Assembly (NCBI RefSeq): GCF_025950085.1
Contig: NZ_JAPDDS010000007.1
Span: 1-64,000, forward strand
DNA from: Luteolibacter flavescens
GTDB taxonomy: Bacteria > Verrucomicrobiota > Verrucomicrobiia > Verrucomicrobiales > Akkermansiaceae
Length of the DNA stretch: 64,000 nucleotides
Reading direction: 5' to 3'
This document shows positions 52,793-62,201 of this stretch, one piece after another. Under the pieces are notes generated by a model that was given only the letters and a program-made list of their open reading frames with translations, was not told the origin of the DNA and ran no database searches. Positions within the stretch are counted from its first letter, which is position 1; each line of letters begins with the position of its first letter. The translations under genes and the position numbers were made by a program.

Positions 52793-52813
52793 ACGTCTGA
52801 AACAGACGTTTCA
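52793..52813. promoter_or_regulatory. Overlapping dyads upstream of the RND adaptor gene
   Basis: ACGTCTG-AAA-CAGACGT (52793-52809) overlaps TGAAAC-AGAC-GTTTCA (52798-52813), two perfect palindromes sharing bases 19 bp before the adaptor ATG. They could be a second operator or a hairpin that regulates translation. Confidence 0.5.
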
Positions 52814-52831
52814 CCAATTTCCCTTTCCGCC

Positions 52832-54004
52832 ATGCGCCCTGTCCTTTTCCTCCCGCTTACCTCGCTGCTTCTTATTCCATCATGCGGGAAAAAGCAAGCC
52901 GCCGGGCCACCGCAGATGCCGCCTGCTGCGGTGACTGTCCTGCCTGCGGCCACCGAGACCGTGAGCATCACCCGCGAGCTGCCGGGCCGCCTCGACGCCA
53001 TTCGCGTCGCCCAGGTGCGCGCCCGCATTTCCGGCATCCTGCTGGAGAAGTCCTACGAGGAAGGTGCCGACGTGAATGCCGGTGACCTGCTCTTCAAGAT
53101 CGATCCCGCGCCGCTGGAGGCTGCGAAGGAGAATGCGGCAGCCACGCTGGCCCGCGCGGAGGCAAACCTCGCACAGACCGAGACACAGCTCGGTCGCTAC
53201 AAGACGCTCGTGGGCTCGAACGCCGTCAGCAAGCAGGACTTCGACAACGCCGAGTCCGCCGTGAAGGTGGCCGCCGCCGAGCTGAAGGCCGCCCAAGCCG
53301 CCCTGAAGACCGCTGAACTCGATCTCGGCTACGCCACCGTCACCTCGCCGATTTCCGGCCGCGCCGGTCGCGCCCAGGTCACCGAGGGTGCGCTGGTCGG
53401 GGAAGGGGAGGCGACCCCGATGGCGATCATCCAGCAGCTCGACCCGATCTACTTCGACTTCACCCAGTCGAGCGCCGACCTGATCTCGCTGCGCCGCGCC
53501 ACCAGCAATGGCGAGCTTTCCAAGGTGGACATGAGCAAGGCCACCGCCACGCTCATCCTGGAAGACGGCAGCGAGTATCCCGCCACCGGCAAGATCCTCT
53601 TCTCCGAAGCCTCCGTCGATCCATCCACCGGCATGGTCAGCCTGCGCGCCGAGTTCCCGAATCCCGACAAGCTCCTGCTTCCCGGCATGTTCGCCCGTGC
53701 CCGCGTGGTGCAGGCGATCCGCGAGAATGTGGTCACCGTCCCGCAGCGCGCCGTGACTCGCCAGCAGGGCGGTGCCGGCAGCGTGATGGTGGTGGACGAA
53801 AACAACGTCGCCCAGGCCCGCATCATCAAGACCGAGAACGCGGTCGGCGACAAGTGGGTGGTGACCTCCGGCCTGAAGGCTGGAGAGAAGGTCATCATCG
53901 AGGGGCTGCTCAAGGCCCGCCCCGGAGCCCCGGTCGCCCCGGAGCCCTTCACTCCGAAAGCAGAAACCAGCCAGACGGCCTCCAAGGAGTCCGACAAAGG
54001 CTGA
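52832..54004 (+). CDS. RND periplasmic adaptor, AcrA-type lipoprotein
   Basis: A 390-residue membrane-fusion protein with lipobox LIPSC (Cys18), then the family sequence: TRELPGRLDAIRVAQVRARISG, a lipoyl split by a helical hairpin (AKENAAATLARAEANLAQTE), SPISGRAGRAQVTEGALV and a membrane-proximal domain. The ATG at 52832 starts the signal sequence. It is the first gene of the pump operon and divergent from the LysR regulator. Confidence 0.92.
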   Translation: MRPVLFLPLTSLLLIPSCGKKQAAGPPQMPPAAVTVLPAATETVSITRELPGRLDAIRVAQVRARISGILLEKSYEEGADVNAGDLLFKIDPAPLEAAKENAAATLARAEANLAQTETQLGRYKTLVGSNAVSKQDFDNAESAVKVAAAELKAAQAALKTAELDLGYATVTSPISGRAGRAQVTEGALVGEGEATPMAIIQQLDPIYFDFTQSSADLISLRRATSNGELSKVDMSKATATLILEDGSEYPATGKILFSEASVDPSTGMVSLRAEFPNPDKLLLPGMFARARVVQAIRENVVTVPQRAVTRQQGGAGSVMVVDENNVAQARIIKTENAVGDKWVVTSGLKAGEKVIIEGLLKARPGAPVAPEPFTPKAETSQTASKESDKG

Positions 54005-54081
54005 CCGATCCATCCTCCCGGCCCTCCCGACGCGGCTTCCGTGAAGCCGCATGATCCCTCGTCTCCCGATCCTTTCCCCGT

Positions 54082-57000
54082 ATGGCCCACTTCTTCATCG
54101 ACCGCCCCGTCTTCGCGTGGGTCGTCTCCATCCTGATCGTGATGATCGGCATCATCTCGATCACGCAGCTACCCGTGGCGCAGTACCCACAGGTGGCCCC
54201 GCCTTCGATCTCGATCACGGCGAACTACGCCGGTGCCTCCGCCGAGACGCTCACCGACACGGTGACCTCGGTCATCGAGCAGCAGCTCAACGGCATCGAC
54301 AACCTGCTCTACATGTCGTCCGCGAGTGATGCGAACGGCAGCGCCACCATCACCCTTTACTTCGAGCCGGGCACCGATGCTGACGTGGCGCAGGTGCAGG
54401 TGCAGAACAAGGTCCAGCTCGCCACGCCGAGCCTGCCGCAGACCGTGCAGCAGCAGGGCGTGGTCGTGGCAAAGGCGACTCGGAATTTCATGATGTTCGT
54501 CGCGCTGTCCTCCGAGGACGGCAGCATGGACGCCACCGCGCTGGGCAACTACCTCGCGGCAAACGTGCTCGACCCGCTGCGCCGCGTGGAAGGCGTGGGT
54601 GAGGTGGTGCAATTCGGCACCCAGTACGCGATGCGCATCTGGCTCGATCCTGACAAGCTGGTGAGCTACAATCTCACGGCGGGCGACGTGAACTCCGCCA
54701 TCCAGACGCAGAATGCGCAGGTCCCTGTCGGCCAGCTCGGCTCGCTGCCCGCGGTGCCCGGCCAGCAACTCAATATCATTCTCCAGGGTCGCGCCAGCCT
54801 CCGCGAGGCGGAGCAGTTCGAGAACATCGTGCTGCGCGTGAATACCGACGGCTCCCGCGTTTACCTGCGCGACGTCGCCCGTGTGGAAATGGGTGGCCAG
54901 GACTACTCGACCAGCGCCCGCATCGATGGCAGCCCGGCATCCGCCGCCGCCGTGAAGCTCGCGCCGACCGGCAATGCGATGGACGCCGCCGACCAGGTGC
55001 GCGCCGAGATCAAGCGCCTCGAGCAATTCTTCCCGCCCGGCGTGAAGGTGACCTACCCGATGGACACCTCCGCCTTCGTGAAGATCTCCGTGGAGGGCGT
55101 GATCAAGACCCTCGTGGAAGCGATCGTGCTCGTCTTCCTCGTGATGTATCTCTTCCTGCAGAATTTCCGCGCCACGCTCATCCCGACGCTGGTGGTGCCG
55201 GTCGCGCTGCTCGGCACCTGTGCGCTCATGGCGGCCTTCGGCTTCTCGTTGAACGTGCTCACCATGTTCGGCATGGTGCTCGCCATCGGTATCCTCGTGG
55301 ACGACGCCATCGTGGTGGTGGAAAACGTGGAGCGCATCATGACCGAGGAAGGCCTGCCCGCGAAGGAGGCCACCCGCAAGGCGATGACCCAGATCACCGG
55401 CGCGCTCATCGGCATCACGCTGGTGCTGACCGCGGTGTTCATCCCGATGGCGTTCTTCGGCGGATCGGTGGGCACCATCTACCGCCAGTTCACCATGGCG
55501 ATGGTGTCGTGCATGCTCTTCTCCGTCTTCCTCGCGCTCTCGCTGACGCCCGCCCTCTGCGCCACCATGCTGAAGCAGGTGGAGGCCGGTCACCATCATG
55601 CTAAGGGCGGCTTCTTCGGTTGGTTCAACCGCACCTTCGATTCGACCACGAATTACTATCAGGGCATCGTGAAGGGCTGGCTGAAGCACGCCTGGACCGG
55701 TCTCGTCGCCCTCGCCGGTGTGACCGTGCTGGTCGGCTACCTCTACAACAAGATGCCGTCGTCCTTCCTGCCCGAGGAAGACCAGGGCTACTTCCTCGCG
55801 CTGGTCAGCCTGCCTGACGGTGCCACCGACGAGCGCACCCGCGACGTGCTGCTGGAGGCCGAGAAATTCTTCGCCCAGCAGGAGGAGATCGAGAACTACT
55901 TCACCGTCGCCGGCTTCAGCTTCACGGGTAAGGCACAGAACTCCGGCCTCGCCTTCCTGCGCCTCAAGCCATGGGACCAGCGGAAGGGCAAGGAGCACAA
56001 CGTGCAGGCCATCATCCAGCGCAGCCTCATGGGGCTCGGCGGGATTAAGGATGCCGTGGTCTTCCCCCTCAATCCGGCGGCCATTCCCGAGCTGGGCAAC
56101 TCCTCCGGCTTCGACTTCTGGCTGCAGGACGTGGGTGGCGTCGGCCACGAGGCGCTCATGGCCGCACGTGACCAGCTTCTCGGCATGGCCGCGCAGAATG
56201 ATGTGCTCGCAGGCGTGCGTCCGCAGGGCCTGAACGACACCGCGCAGATGAAGATCGAGATCGATCAGGACAAGGCCAGCGCGCTCGGCATCACACCGGG
56301 TGACGTGAATACGGTCATGCAGACGTCCTTCGGCTCGTCCTACGTGAACAACTTCGTCAATGGCACCCGCGTGCAGCGCGTGATCGTGCAGCTCGACGCG
56401 ATGTTCCGCATGAAGCCGGACGACCTCGGCAACGTGTATGTCCGGAACAACCAGGGAAAGATGGTGCCGCTGTCCGCCTTCACCCGCACGGACTGGTCCT
56501 TCGGCTCGCCGCAGCTCCAGCGCTATGACGGCCTGCCCGCCGTGAATATCGTGGGCTCCGCCAAGCCGGGCCTCAGCTCCGGCCAGGCGATGGACGAGAT
56601 GGAAAAGCTCGCCGGCCAGCTTCCCGCAGGCATCGGCTTCTCATGGAGCGGCCAGTCGCTGGAAGAGCAGATCTCCGGCAACCAGGCACCGATGCTCTAC
56701 GCCGTCTCGCTCGCCATCGTCTTCCTCTGCCTTGCCGCGCTTTATGAAAGCTGGTCGATCCCGGCAGCGGTCATCATGGTGGTGCCGCTCGGCATCGTCG
56801 GCGCGCTCGCCGCGGTGTTCGCCCGCGACTTGCCGAATGACGTGTATTTCAAGGTGGGCCTGCTCACCACCGTGGGTCTCTCGACGAAGAACGCCATCCT
56901 GATCATCGAGTTCGCGCTCGACCTGGAGAAGGAGGGCAAGGGACTCATCGAAGCCACGCTCGAAGCGGTGAAGCTCCGCCTCCGCCCCATCCTCATGACC

Positions 57001-57243
57001 TCCATGGCCTTCGTCCTCGGGGTGATGCCGCTGGTCATCAGCAGCGGTGCAGGCTCCGCGAGCCAGAACGCGATCGGCACCGGCGTGGCGGGTGGCATGG
57101 TCTCTGGCACCGTCCTTGCCGTCTTCCTTGTCCCACTGTTCTATGTGGTCATCCGCCGCCTGACAAAAGGCAAGGTGACTGCCAAAAATCCGGAATCAAA
57201 CTCAGGTGAAAAACCTCAGAATACCGAACTCTCCCATGCGTAA
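54082..57243 (+). CDS. RND efflux pump, AcrB-type (HAE1)
   Basis: Proton-driven hydrophobic/amphiphilic efflux transporter of 1053 aa. It starts with the typical MAHFFIDRPVFAWVVSI, and the proton-relay Asp pair falls at residues 407-408 (LVDDAIVVVENVERI), the same numbering as AcrB. The periplasmic porter loops and the C-terminal GLSTKNAILIIEFALDL complete the duplicated structure. Substrates are unknown. It is 77 nt after the adaptor and overlaps the outer-membrane gene by 8 nt. Confidence 0.96.
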   Translation: MAHFFIDRPVFAWVVSILIVMIGIISITQLPVAQYPQVAPPSISITANYAGASAETLTDTVTSVIEQQLNGIDNLLYMSSASDANGSATITLYFEPGTDADVAQVQVQNKVQLATPSLPQTVQQQGVVVAKATRNFMMFVALSSEDGSMDATALGNYLAANVLDPLRRVEGVGEVVQFGTQYAMRIWLDPDKLVSYNLTAGDVNSAIQTQNAQVPVGQLGSLPAVPGQQLNIILQGRASLREAEQFENIVLRVNTDGSRVYLRDVARVEMGGQDYSTSARIDGSPASAAAVKLAPTGNAMDAADQVRAEIKRLEQFFPPGVKVTYPMDTSAFVKISVEGVIKTLVEAIVLVFLVMYLFLQNFRATLIPTLVVPVALLGTCALMAAFGFSLNVLTMFGMVLAIGILVDDAIVVVENVERIMTEEGLPAKEATRKAMTQITGALIGITLVLTAVFIPMAFFGGSVGTIYRQFTMAMVSCMLFSVFLALSLTPALCATMLKQVEAGHHHAKGGFFGWFNRTFDSTTNYYQGIVKGWLKHAWTGLVALAGVTVLVGYLYNKMPSSFLPEEDQGYFLALVSLPDGATDERTRDVLLEAEKFFAQQEEIENYFTVAGFSFTGKAQNSGLAFLRLKPWDQRKGKEHNVQAIIQRSLMGLGGIKDAVVFPLNPAAIPELGNSSGFDFWLQDVGGVGHEALMAARDQLLGMAAQNDVLAGVRPQGLNDTAQMKIEIDQDKASALGITPGDVNTVMQTSFGSSYVNNFVNGTRVQRVIVQLDAMFRMKPDDLGNVYVRNNQGKMVPLSAFTRTDWSFGSPQLQRYDGLPAVNIVGSAKPGLSSGQAMDEMEKLAGQLPAGIGFSWSGQSLEEQISGNQAPMLYAVSLAIVFLCLAALYESWSIPAAVIMVVPLGIVGALAAVFARDLPNDVYFKVGLLTTVGLSTKNAILIIEFALDLEKEGKGLIEATLEAVKLRLRPILMTSMAFVLGVMPLVISSGAGSASQNAIGTGVAGGMVSGTVLAVFLVPLFYVVIRRLTKGKVTAKNPESNSGEKPQNTELSHA

Positions 57244-58612
57244 TTCACTACTTCTCGCCCTGCCCGTGCTTCTCGCCTCGTGCAACATGGAGCCGGCGCT
57301 GGACAAAATCACGTCTCCCGTCTCGGAGTCGTACACCGGGAATGACGGTAGCGGCGGCGTGCCTGCCGATATCGCCTGGCAGAAGTTCTTCACGGATCCT
57401 CGCCTGAAGCGCCTCGTCGCCATCGGCCTCGAGAACAACCGCGACCTGCGCGTGGCCACCCTCAATGTCGAGCAGGCCCGCGCCCAGTACGGCATCTCTC
57501 GTAGCCAGCTCTTCCCGACGGTGAATGTCTCGGGCAGCGGACAGCGCAGCCGCACCCCTGGCACCCTCTCGCAGGGTGGCACGGCGGTGGAGGCGAAGTC
57601 CTACGATGTCTCGGTCGGCGTCACTTCCTACGAGCTGGATCTCTTCGGCCGCGTCCGCAGCCAGAACAATGCCGCGCTCGAGCAGTACTTCGCCAGCGAT
57701 GCCGCCCGCGTGGGTGCGCAGATCTCCCTCGTCTCGGAGATCGCGAACGCCTACTTCACCGAGCGCTCGGCCGTCGAGCAGATGGAGCTTTCCCAGCGCA
57801 CGCTGAATGCCGTCAGCGAGACTTACGACCTGACGAAGATGCGCTTCGACGCCGGTGACGTCTCCGAGCTCGACCTGCGCTCCGTGGACGTCCAGGTGCA
57901 GACCGCCAAGGCCAATCTCGCTGCCTTCCAGCAGCGCCGCGCCGAAGCGAACAACGCCATCGCATTCCTCATCGGCACCGCCGTCCCGTCGAACCTGCCC
58001 TCAGGTCGCGGACTTGAAGGCGGCCTCGTCTCCGAGGTGAAGGCCGGGGTTTCCTCGCAGTTGCTTGTCCGCCGTCCGGACATCCGCGAAGCCGAGCACC
58101 AGCTCCGCTCCGCGAATGCGAACATCGGCGCCGCGCGCGCCGCGTTCTTCCCGCGCGTCACCCTCACGGGTGGCGGTGGCACGGCCAGCAAGAGCCTCGG
58201 CGATCTCTTCCAGAGCGGCAGCACCGCATGGAGCTTCGCCCCGCAGATCAGCGTGCCGATCTTCGACGGTGGCTTCAACAAGGCCACGCTCGACGTCGCC
58301 GAGGTCCGCAAGCAGATCGAGGTCGCACGCTACGAGCGCTCGATCCAGAATGCCTTCCGCGAAGTGTCCGACGGCCTCGCTGCCCGCAAGGGTCTCAATG
58401 GCCAGATCGCGGCCTTCGAAGGTCTTGTCAACGCTCAGCAGAAGCGCTTCGATCTTGCCGATGCCCGCTACAAGCAGGGTGTGGACAGCTACTTCGAAGT
58501 GCTGACCGCACAGCAGGATCTCTTCGATGCGCAGGCCTCACTCATCCAGCTCCGCCTCTCCCGCGTGGTGAATTCCGTCGGCCTCTACAAGGCCCTCGGC
58601 GGCGGCTGGTAA
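57236..58612 (+). CDS. Outer-membrane efflux channel (NodT/OprM family lipoprotein)
   Basis: Outer-membrane factor completing the tripartite pump. The 458-residue protein has a lipobox LLASC (Cys16), the early WQKFFTDPRLKRLVAIGLENN, the repeated helical-barrel pattern (ELDLFGRVRSQNNAALEQY, LLVRRPDIREAEHQLRSANA) and the C-terminal QGVDSYFEVLTAQQDLFDAQ. ATG 57236 begins the lipoprotein signal. It may also serve the first RND pair at 1-5 kb, which lacks a channel. Confidence 0.93.
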   Translation: MRNSLLLALPVLLASCNMEPALDKITSPVSESYTGNDGSGGVPADIAWQKFFTDPRLKRLVAIGLENNRDLRVATLNVEQARAQYGISRSQLFPTVNVSGSGQRSRTPGTLSQGGTAVEAKSYDVSVGVTSYELDLFGRVRSQNNAALEQYFASDAARVGAQISLVSEIANAYFTERSAVEQMELSQRTLNAVSETYDLTKMRFDAGDVSELDLRSVDVQVQTAKANLAAFQQRRAEANNAIAFLIGTAVPSNLPSGRGLEGGLVSEVKAGVSSQLLVRRPDIREAEHQLRSANANIGAARAAFFPRVTLTGGGGTASKSLGDLFQSGSTAWSFAPQISVPIFDGGFNKATLDVAEVRKQIEVARYERSIQNAFREVSDGLAARKGLNGQIAAFEGLVNAQQKRFDLADARYKQGVDSYFEVLTAQQDLFDAQASLIQLRLSRVVNSVGLYKALGGGW

Positions 58613-58634
58613 GCTAATCTCCAAACTCGAACCC

Positions 58635-58750
58635 GAGGCGGTCGCGACGATCCGCAGTCGATGGTTCCGGCTAGCGCGACGGCTCTTTCTGGGAGGGTTG
58701 AGCCGCTGTCTCCGGAGCCAAGGCTGCGGATCCTCCCGGCCGCCTCTTTT
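58635..58750 (+). terminator. Long-stem terminator after the pump operon
   Basis: GAGGCGG...GATCCGCAG (58635-58657) pairs with CTGCGGATC...CCGCCTC (58724-58746), interrupted in the middle, and is followed by TTTT. A second hairpin (GACGGCTC/GAGCCGCTGT) lies within the loop. The distance to the convergent gene at 58815 is small, so it may work in both directions. Confidence 0.55.
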
Positions 58751-58814
58751 CGTTTCCTCGGGGAAGCGATCGGAGGTTCCGGCCGGGTGGGGGCCTGTCA
58801 GGCCGAGGCTTTCC

Positions 58815-61800
58815 TCATTGTGGATCCTCCAGCCACGCCAGTAGCGGTCGCAGGCGGAAGAGGCAGGTATCCCCGTAGGCCAGATTCTTGAGGAAGGGCA
58901 TGGCCGCTGGTTCCGCGCGGAATGCGGCAGCCACCTTGGCCCGCTCCACCTTGTCGAGGAGCCGCAGCGAGATCTCCGAGAAATACAGCGCCGCATTCAG
59001 TCTCAGCTCCGGATGCGCGGGGTCGGCAAGAACGGTTGCGAGGTGCTTCAGCGATGCTTGGAAATCACCCGAGCGTGCCGTGACGGCGGCGCGCAGGAGG
59101 TGGATGTCGGCACCATACCTGCCAGCAGGGAAACGCGCCTCGTGCGCGTCCAGTGACTTCGTGAGCGCGCGCAGGGTGGCCGGGTCTCCATCCGGCTGCC
59201 GGGTCATGCGCTTGTAGCCATCAGGGATGGGCGCGTCCGGGAAATGGAAGGCCTGCACCTGCGGGATGGGGCACGTGGCCCGCACCTGCAGGCGTAGCAG
59301 GCGGAAGGACGCGGCCTCCGTTTTCGGCCCGCCAGGGAAGTCAGCCAGATAGCGGTGCCACGATTCCTCGGTGTCGTTGTTCGGACGTTCGTCACCGTCC
59401 GGAGTATTGATCGGGCGGATGCGGTCGAGGAAGGCGAGCCACGGTGCCAGCGGGGCCCACTCGCCGGTCGCCGGGGGAGGCGGGTTCTTCTCAAGGCGCA
59501 CGTTGGCGTAGCGCATGAAGAGTTCCGGCGTGATCCCGGGAGCTTGCGCGGCGGAAGCGAGATCATCCAGATCATCGACCAACGAGAGAATGTCGCCAGC
59601 GTCCAGACCGGGACGTGCCTTCTCGAAGTCGGCGCGGAAGTCCGCGAGCCGCTTCTGATAGGCCGCCATGTCATCGGCCGGTTCGCCGAAGATCTTCTGG
59701 AAGGCCTGCCGCAGTTGCTCGCCTGTCGCGTCACCGGGATGGGCTTCCCACTCGTCCCAGCGGCCTGACTTAGGATCGACCACGGCGGACGCGATGGAGT
59801 AGGCGGAGTTCCCCGGCGTGTAGTCGCCCGGCATCCAGGTGCCAAGCAGGGCAGGGGCGGTGAAGGTCCAGATCACGGCGCGCGGGGCCTCCGGGCGATC
59901 CGGGAAGTCCTTCCTCAGCCGCTCGACGAGCTTGCGCGAGAGCCCCGCATGATCCGCTTCGATCGCACGGGAGCAGCGGTAGTGCGAGAACTCCGCGAGG
60001 TGGAAGATCGCCTCGTTCGCCTCTTCTATCGCGGGCACGGCCACGTCGGGATCGGTGCTCTCCGCCGCGATGAGGAAGTGCCGCAGCGCGTGGTGGAGTT
60101 CATCGCGCGAATCCAGTCCTGTCGTTACGGCATCGGGAGCGAAGCCGAGGAATGCGGCATTCTTCCGGCGCAGCATTTCCAGCTTCTCTCCCTCGCTGCG
60201 GGAGTAGTCGAAGAGGTGGTGAAGCGGCATCGTCAGGCGGCCGCGGAGGGCCTTCCAGCGGCGGCCGATCTGCAGGTGCTTGCGCGCGCTCTGCCCCGGC
60301 GGTGCATCGGCCAGCAGCTCGGTCGCACCGGCCAGCGACTCGACTTCCTGCTGCCAGGTCGCGGCGGTGAGGCCCATGCCACGCGGCAATTGCGCGAAGC
60401 CGTCATCGATCTCCTCGGTACTGCCACCGACGGGATCGAGGTATCGGCGTGCCGTGGTGAAGTCTTCCGCGCACAGGGCACGCGTGCGCACGATCCCGCG
60501 CAGCATCCGCGCCTGGGGCGTGTTTTCGTCCAGACGGGCGAGCGGCGCGGCGAGCTGGTCGAGCGGCGCGAATTGGGCGATGCTGTCGATCCACTGGGCG
60601 GGCTCGTGATGCGGGTGCATCGGCGATCCGGGCATGCTGTTGTCATCGTCCCGCAGGGCGAGCATCATCAGCAGCGACTCACCGGCCTCGCCTCCGTGGA
60701 AGCGCGACAATGCATGCTCGAAGGCGGAGTTCTTCGCGATCCGGCTGGCGGGGAAGTCGGTGCTGAGCTTGGCATAGCACTCGGCGGCTTCACGATGCCT
60801 GCCGAGCGCGGTCAGCGACAATGCGCGGCCCTGCAACAGATCATCGCTCTGCTGCATCGCCAGCGCCTGGTCGAAAAGGGCGAGCGCCTGCTGCGGTTCG
60901 TCCTCACGATAGGAGCTCCAGCCGAGGATGAGCAACGTGAGCGCGTCCGCCTTGGCGACGCCGGCTTCCTTCACGATCGCGGCCCCCAGCGAGGCGAGCG
61001 AGCGCCGCGCCATCGGCTGGGGACGGATGATCCGGCGGTGGAGGAAGTCGATCGTGCCACGGTCGCTACCGAAGTTCTCGTGCGAGGACGGCAAGGCATC
61101 GCTCCCCACCGGATCGAGCGCATGGCTGACGAAGAGCCGCGCCACCGCCGGGTGCTTCGCCATCTTGTCAAAGGGCAGGAAATAGTAGCTGCCGCCCTCG
61201 TCGTAGAAATCATCGTCGCCCGCATTCTCCTCGAAGATGGTGGCGAAGATCTCGTCGCACTGCTGGAGCACGGAGCGCATCACCTCGCGCGTCGGCTGCA
61301 GGTCCAGCCGGGCGATCTGGCGGCTGACGGCTTCCGAGAAATCTCCCTTCTCCAGCGCCACCGCACCGAGCCAACCGGATGCGTCGGAGGCGAAACGGCC
61401 ACCTTTCTCCAAGCAGATGATGAATTCGTGCTCCGCATTCGACAGCAACTCGCCGATGCGCTCGTGATCCTCGTCGGTGAGCTGCGGCTTCTTCGATTGG
61501 GCGCGCGCCAGTTCCAGCAGGCAACGCCCCAGCATGAGGTGGGCAGGCTCCGTGCGCGGATGATCCGGATACAGCCCGATCAATCCGGTGAAGGTGTCGC
61601 GCGCCTTGGCGAAGTCACCATAGTCCATCGCGAGCGCCGCCTTCTGGACCATCAGGTTTGGCCGCAGTGTCACCGGTCCGTTGGCCAGCTCGCGGTCCAG
61701 CCAGACAAAGGCCTCGTCCCGGCTGGTCTCATAGTCGCGCAGCTCCTTTGCGAAGTCGTCATCGCTCAGGTTCCAGTGCTTGACCGGTGGGGTGAGAATG

Positions 61801-62201
61801 AATCCGGCGGGCTTGCCGAGCTGGGAGATCCGCCATTCCAGATAGCCATTCGCGCTGGCGAGCACGGCATCGTCCGCGGCCAGTTCACGCAGTTCGTGGA
61901 GGAAGTTCGCGATGCGCAGGCGGAAGTCGCCATCGCGGTTGCGGGTGATCAGCGCGTCGATCTTCGCGTTCCTCTCCGCCGCGGGCAGCTTGGGCAATTC
62001 CTCCGCCAGCGCGTGGCATTGGTCGATCAGCTCCGCCATGCTCGCGGCATCGGCGGGGGCGGGCTTGGCCTCCGAGAAGACATCGCGCCATCCCTTGCCG
62101 GGGATGCGCTGTGGATAGGTCTCCAGTGGCGGCGGTGCTTGGTAGAAGAAGGGTCCGCAGGCGAGGAGCAGGGGCGTCAGGGCGAGGACGCGGCGTTTCA
62201 T
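58815..62201 (-). CDS. Large lipoprotein with TPR-like repeats
   Basis: A 1128-residue protein with lipobox LLAC (Cys15) and a very long, mostly helical mature part. Several stretches look like TPR/HAT helices (AMDYGDFAKARDTFTGLIGL, QALALFDQALAMQQSDDLLQ, SLTALGRHREAAECYAKLST). No catalytic motif was found. ATG 62201 overlaps the stop of the DUF3142 gene by 4 nt, so the two envelope proteins are probably co-translated. A structural or assembly role is likely but unproven. A long antisense frame (59949-62636) is a shadow of this gene. Confidence 0.75.
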   Translation of the reverse strand: MKRRVLALTPLLLACGPFFYQAPPPLETYPQRIPGKGWRDVFSEAKPAPADAASMAELIDQCHALAEELPKLPAAERNAKIDALITRNRDGDFRLRIANFLHELRELAADDAVLASANGYLEWRISQLGKPAGFILTPPVKHWNLSDDDFAKELRDYETSRDEAFVWLDRELANGPVTLRPNLMVQKAALAMDYGDFAKARDTFTGLIGLYPDHPRTEPAHLMLGRCLLELARAQSKKPQLTDEDHERIGELLSNAEHEFIICLEKGGRFASDASGWLGAVALEKGDFSEAVSRQIARLDLQPTREVMRSVLQQCDEIFATIFEENAGDDDFYDEGGSYYFLPFDKMAKHPAVARLFVSHALDPVGSDALPSSHENFGSDRGTIDFLHRRIIRPQPMARRSLASLGAAIVKEAGVAKADALTLLILGWSSYREDEPQQALALFDQALAMQQSDDLLQGRALSLTALGRHREAAECYAKLSTDFPASRIAKNSAFEHALSRFHGGEAGESLLMMLALRDDDNSMPGSPMHPHHEPAQWIDSIAQFAPLDQLAAPLARLDENTPQARMLRGIVRTRALCAEDFTTARRYLDPVGGSTEEIDDGFAQLPRGMGLTAATWQQEVESLAGATELLADAPPGQSARKHLQIGRRWKALRGRLTMPLHHLFDYSRSEGEKLEMLRRKNAAFLGFAPDAVTTGLDSRDELHHALRHFLIAAESTDPDVAVPAIEEANEAIFHLAEFSHYRCSRAIEADHAGLSRKLVERLRKDFPDRPEAPRAVIWTFTAPALLGTWMPGDYTPGNSAYSIASAVVDPKSGRWDEWEAHPGDATGEQLRQAFQKIFGEPADDMAAYQKRLADFRADFEKARPGLDAGDILSLVDDLDDLASAAQAPGITPELFMRYANVRLEKNPPPPATGEWAPLAPWLAFLDRIRPINTPDGDERPNNDTEESWHRYLADFPGGPKTEAASFRLLRLQVRATCPIPQVQAFHFPDAPIPDGYKRMTRQPDGDPATLRALTKSLDAHEARFPAGRYGADIHLLRAAVTARSGDFQASLKHLATVLADPAHPELRLNAALYFSEISLRLLDKVERAKVAAAFRAEPAAMPFLKNLAYGDTCLFRLRPLLAWLEDPQ

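Noticed and set aside
54169-56148. 659-codon open frame on the minus strand inside the AcrB-type gene
   Set aside because: It is a GC-driven shadow: the opposite strand encodes a full-length, motif-complete RND pump, and the frame resembles no family.
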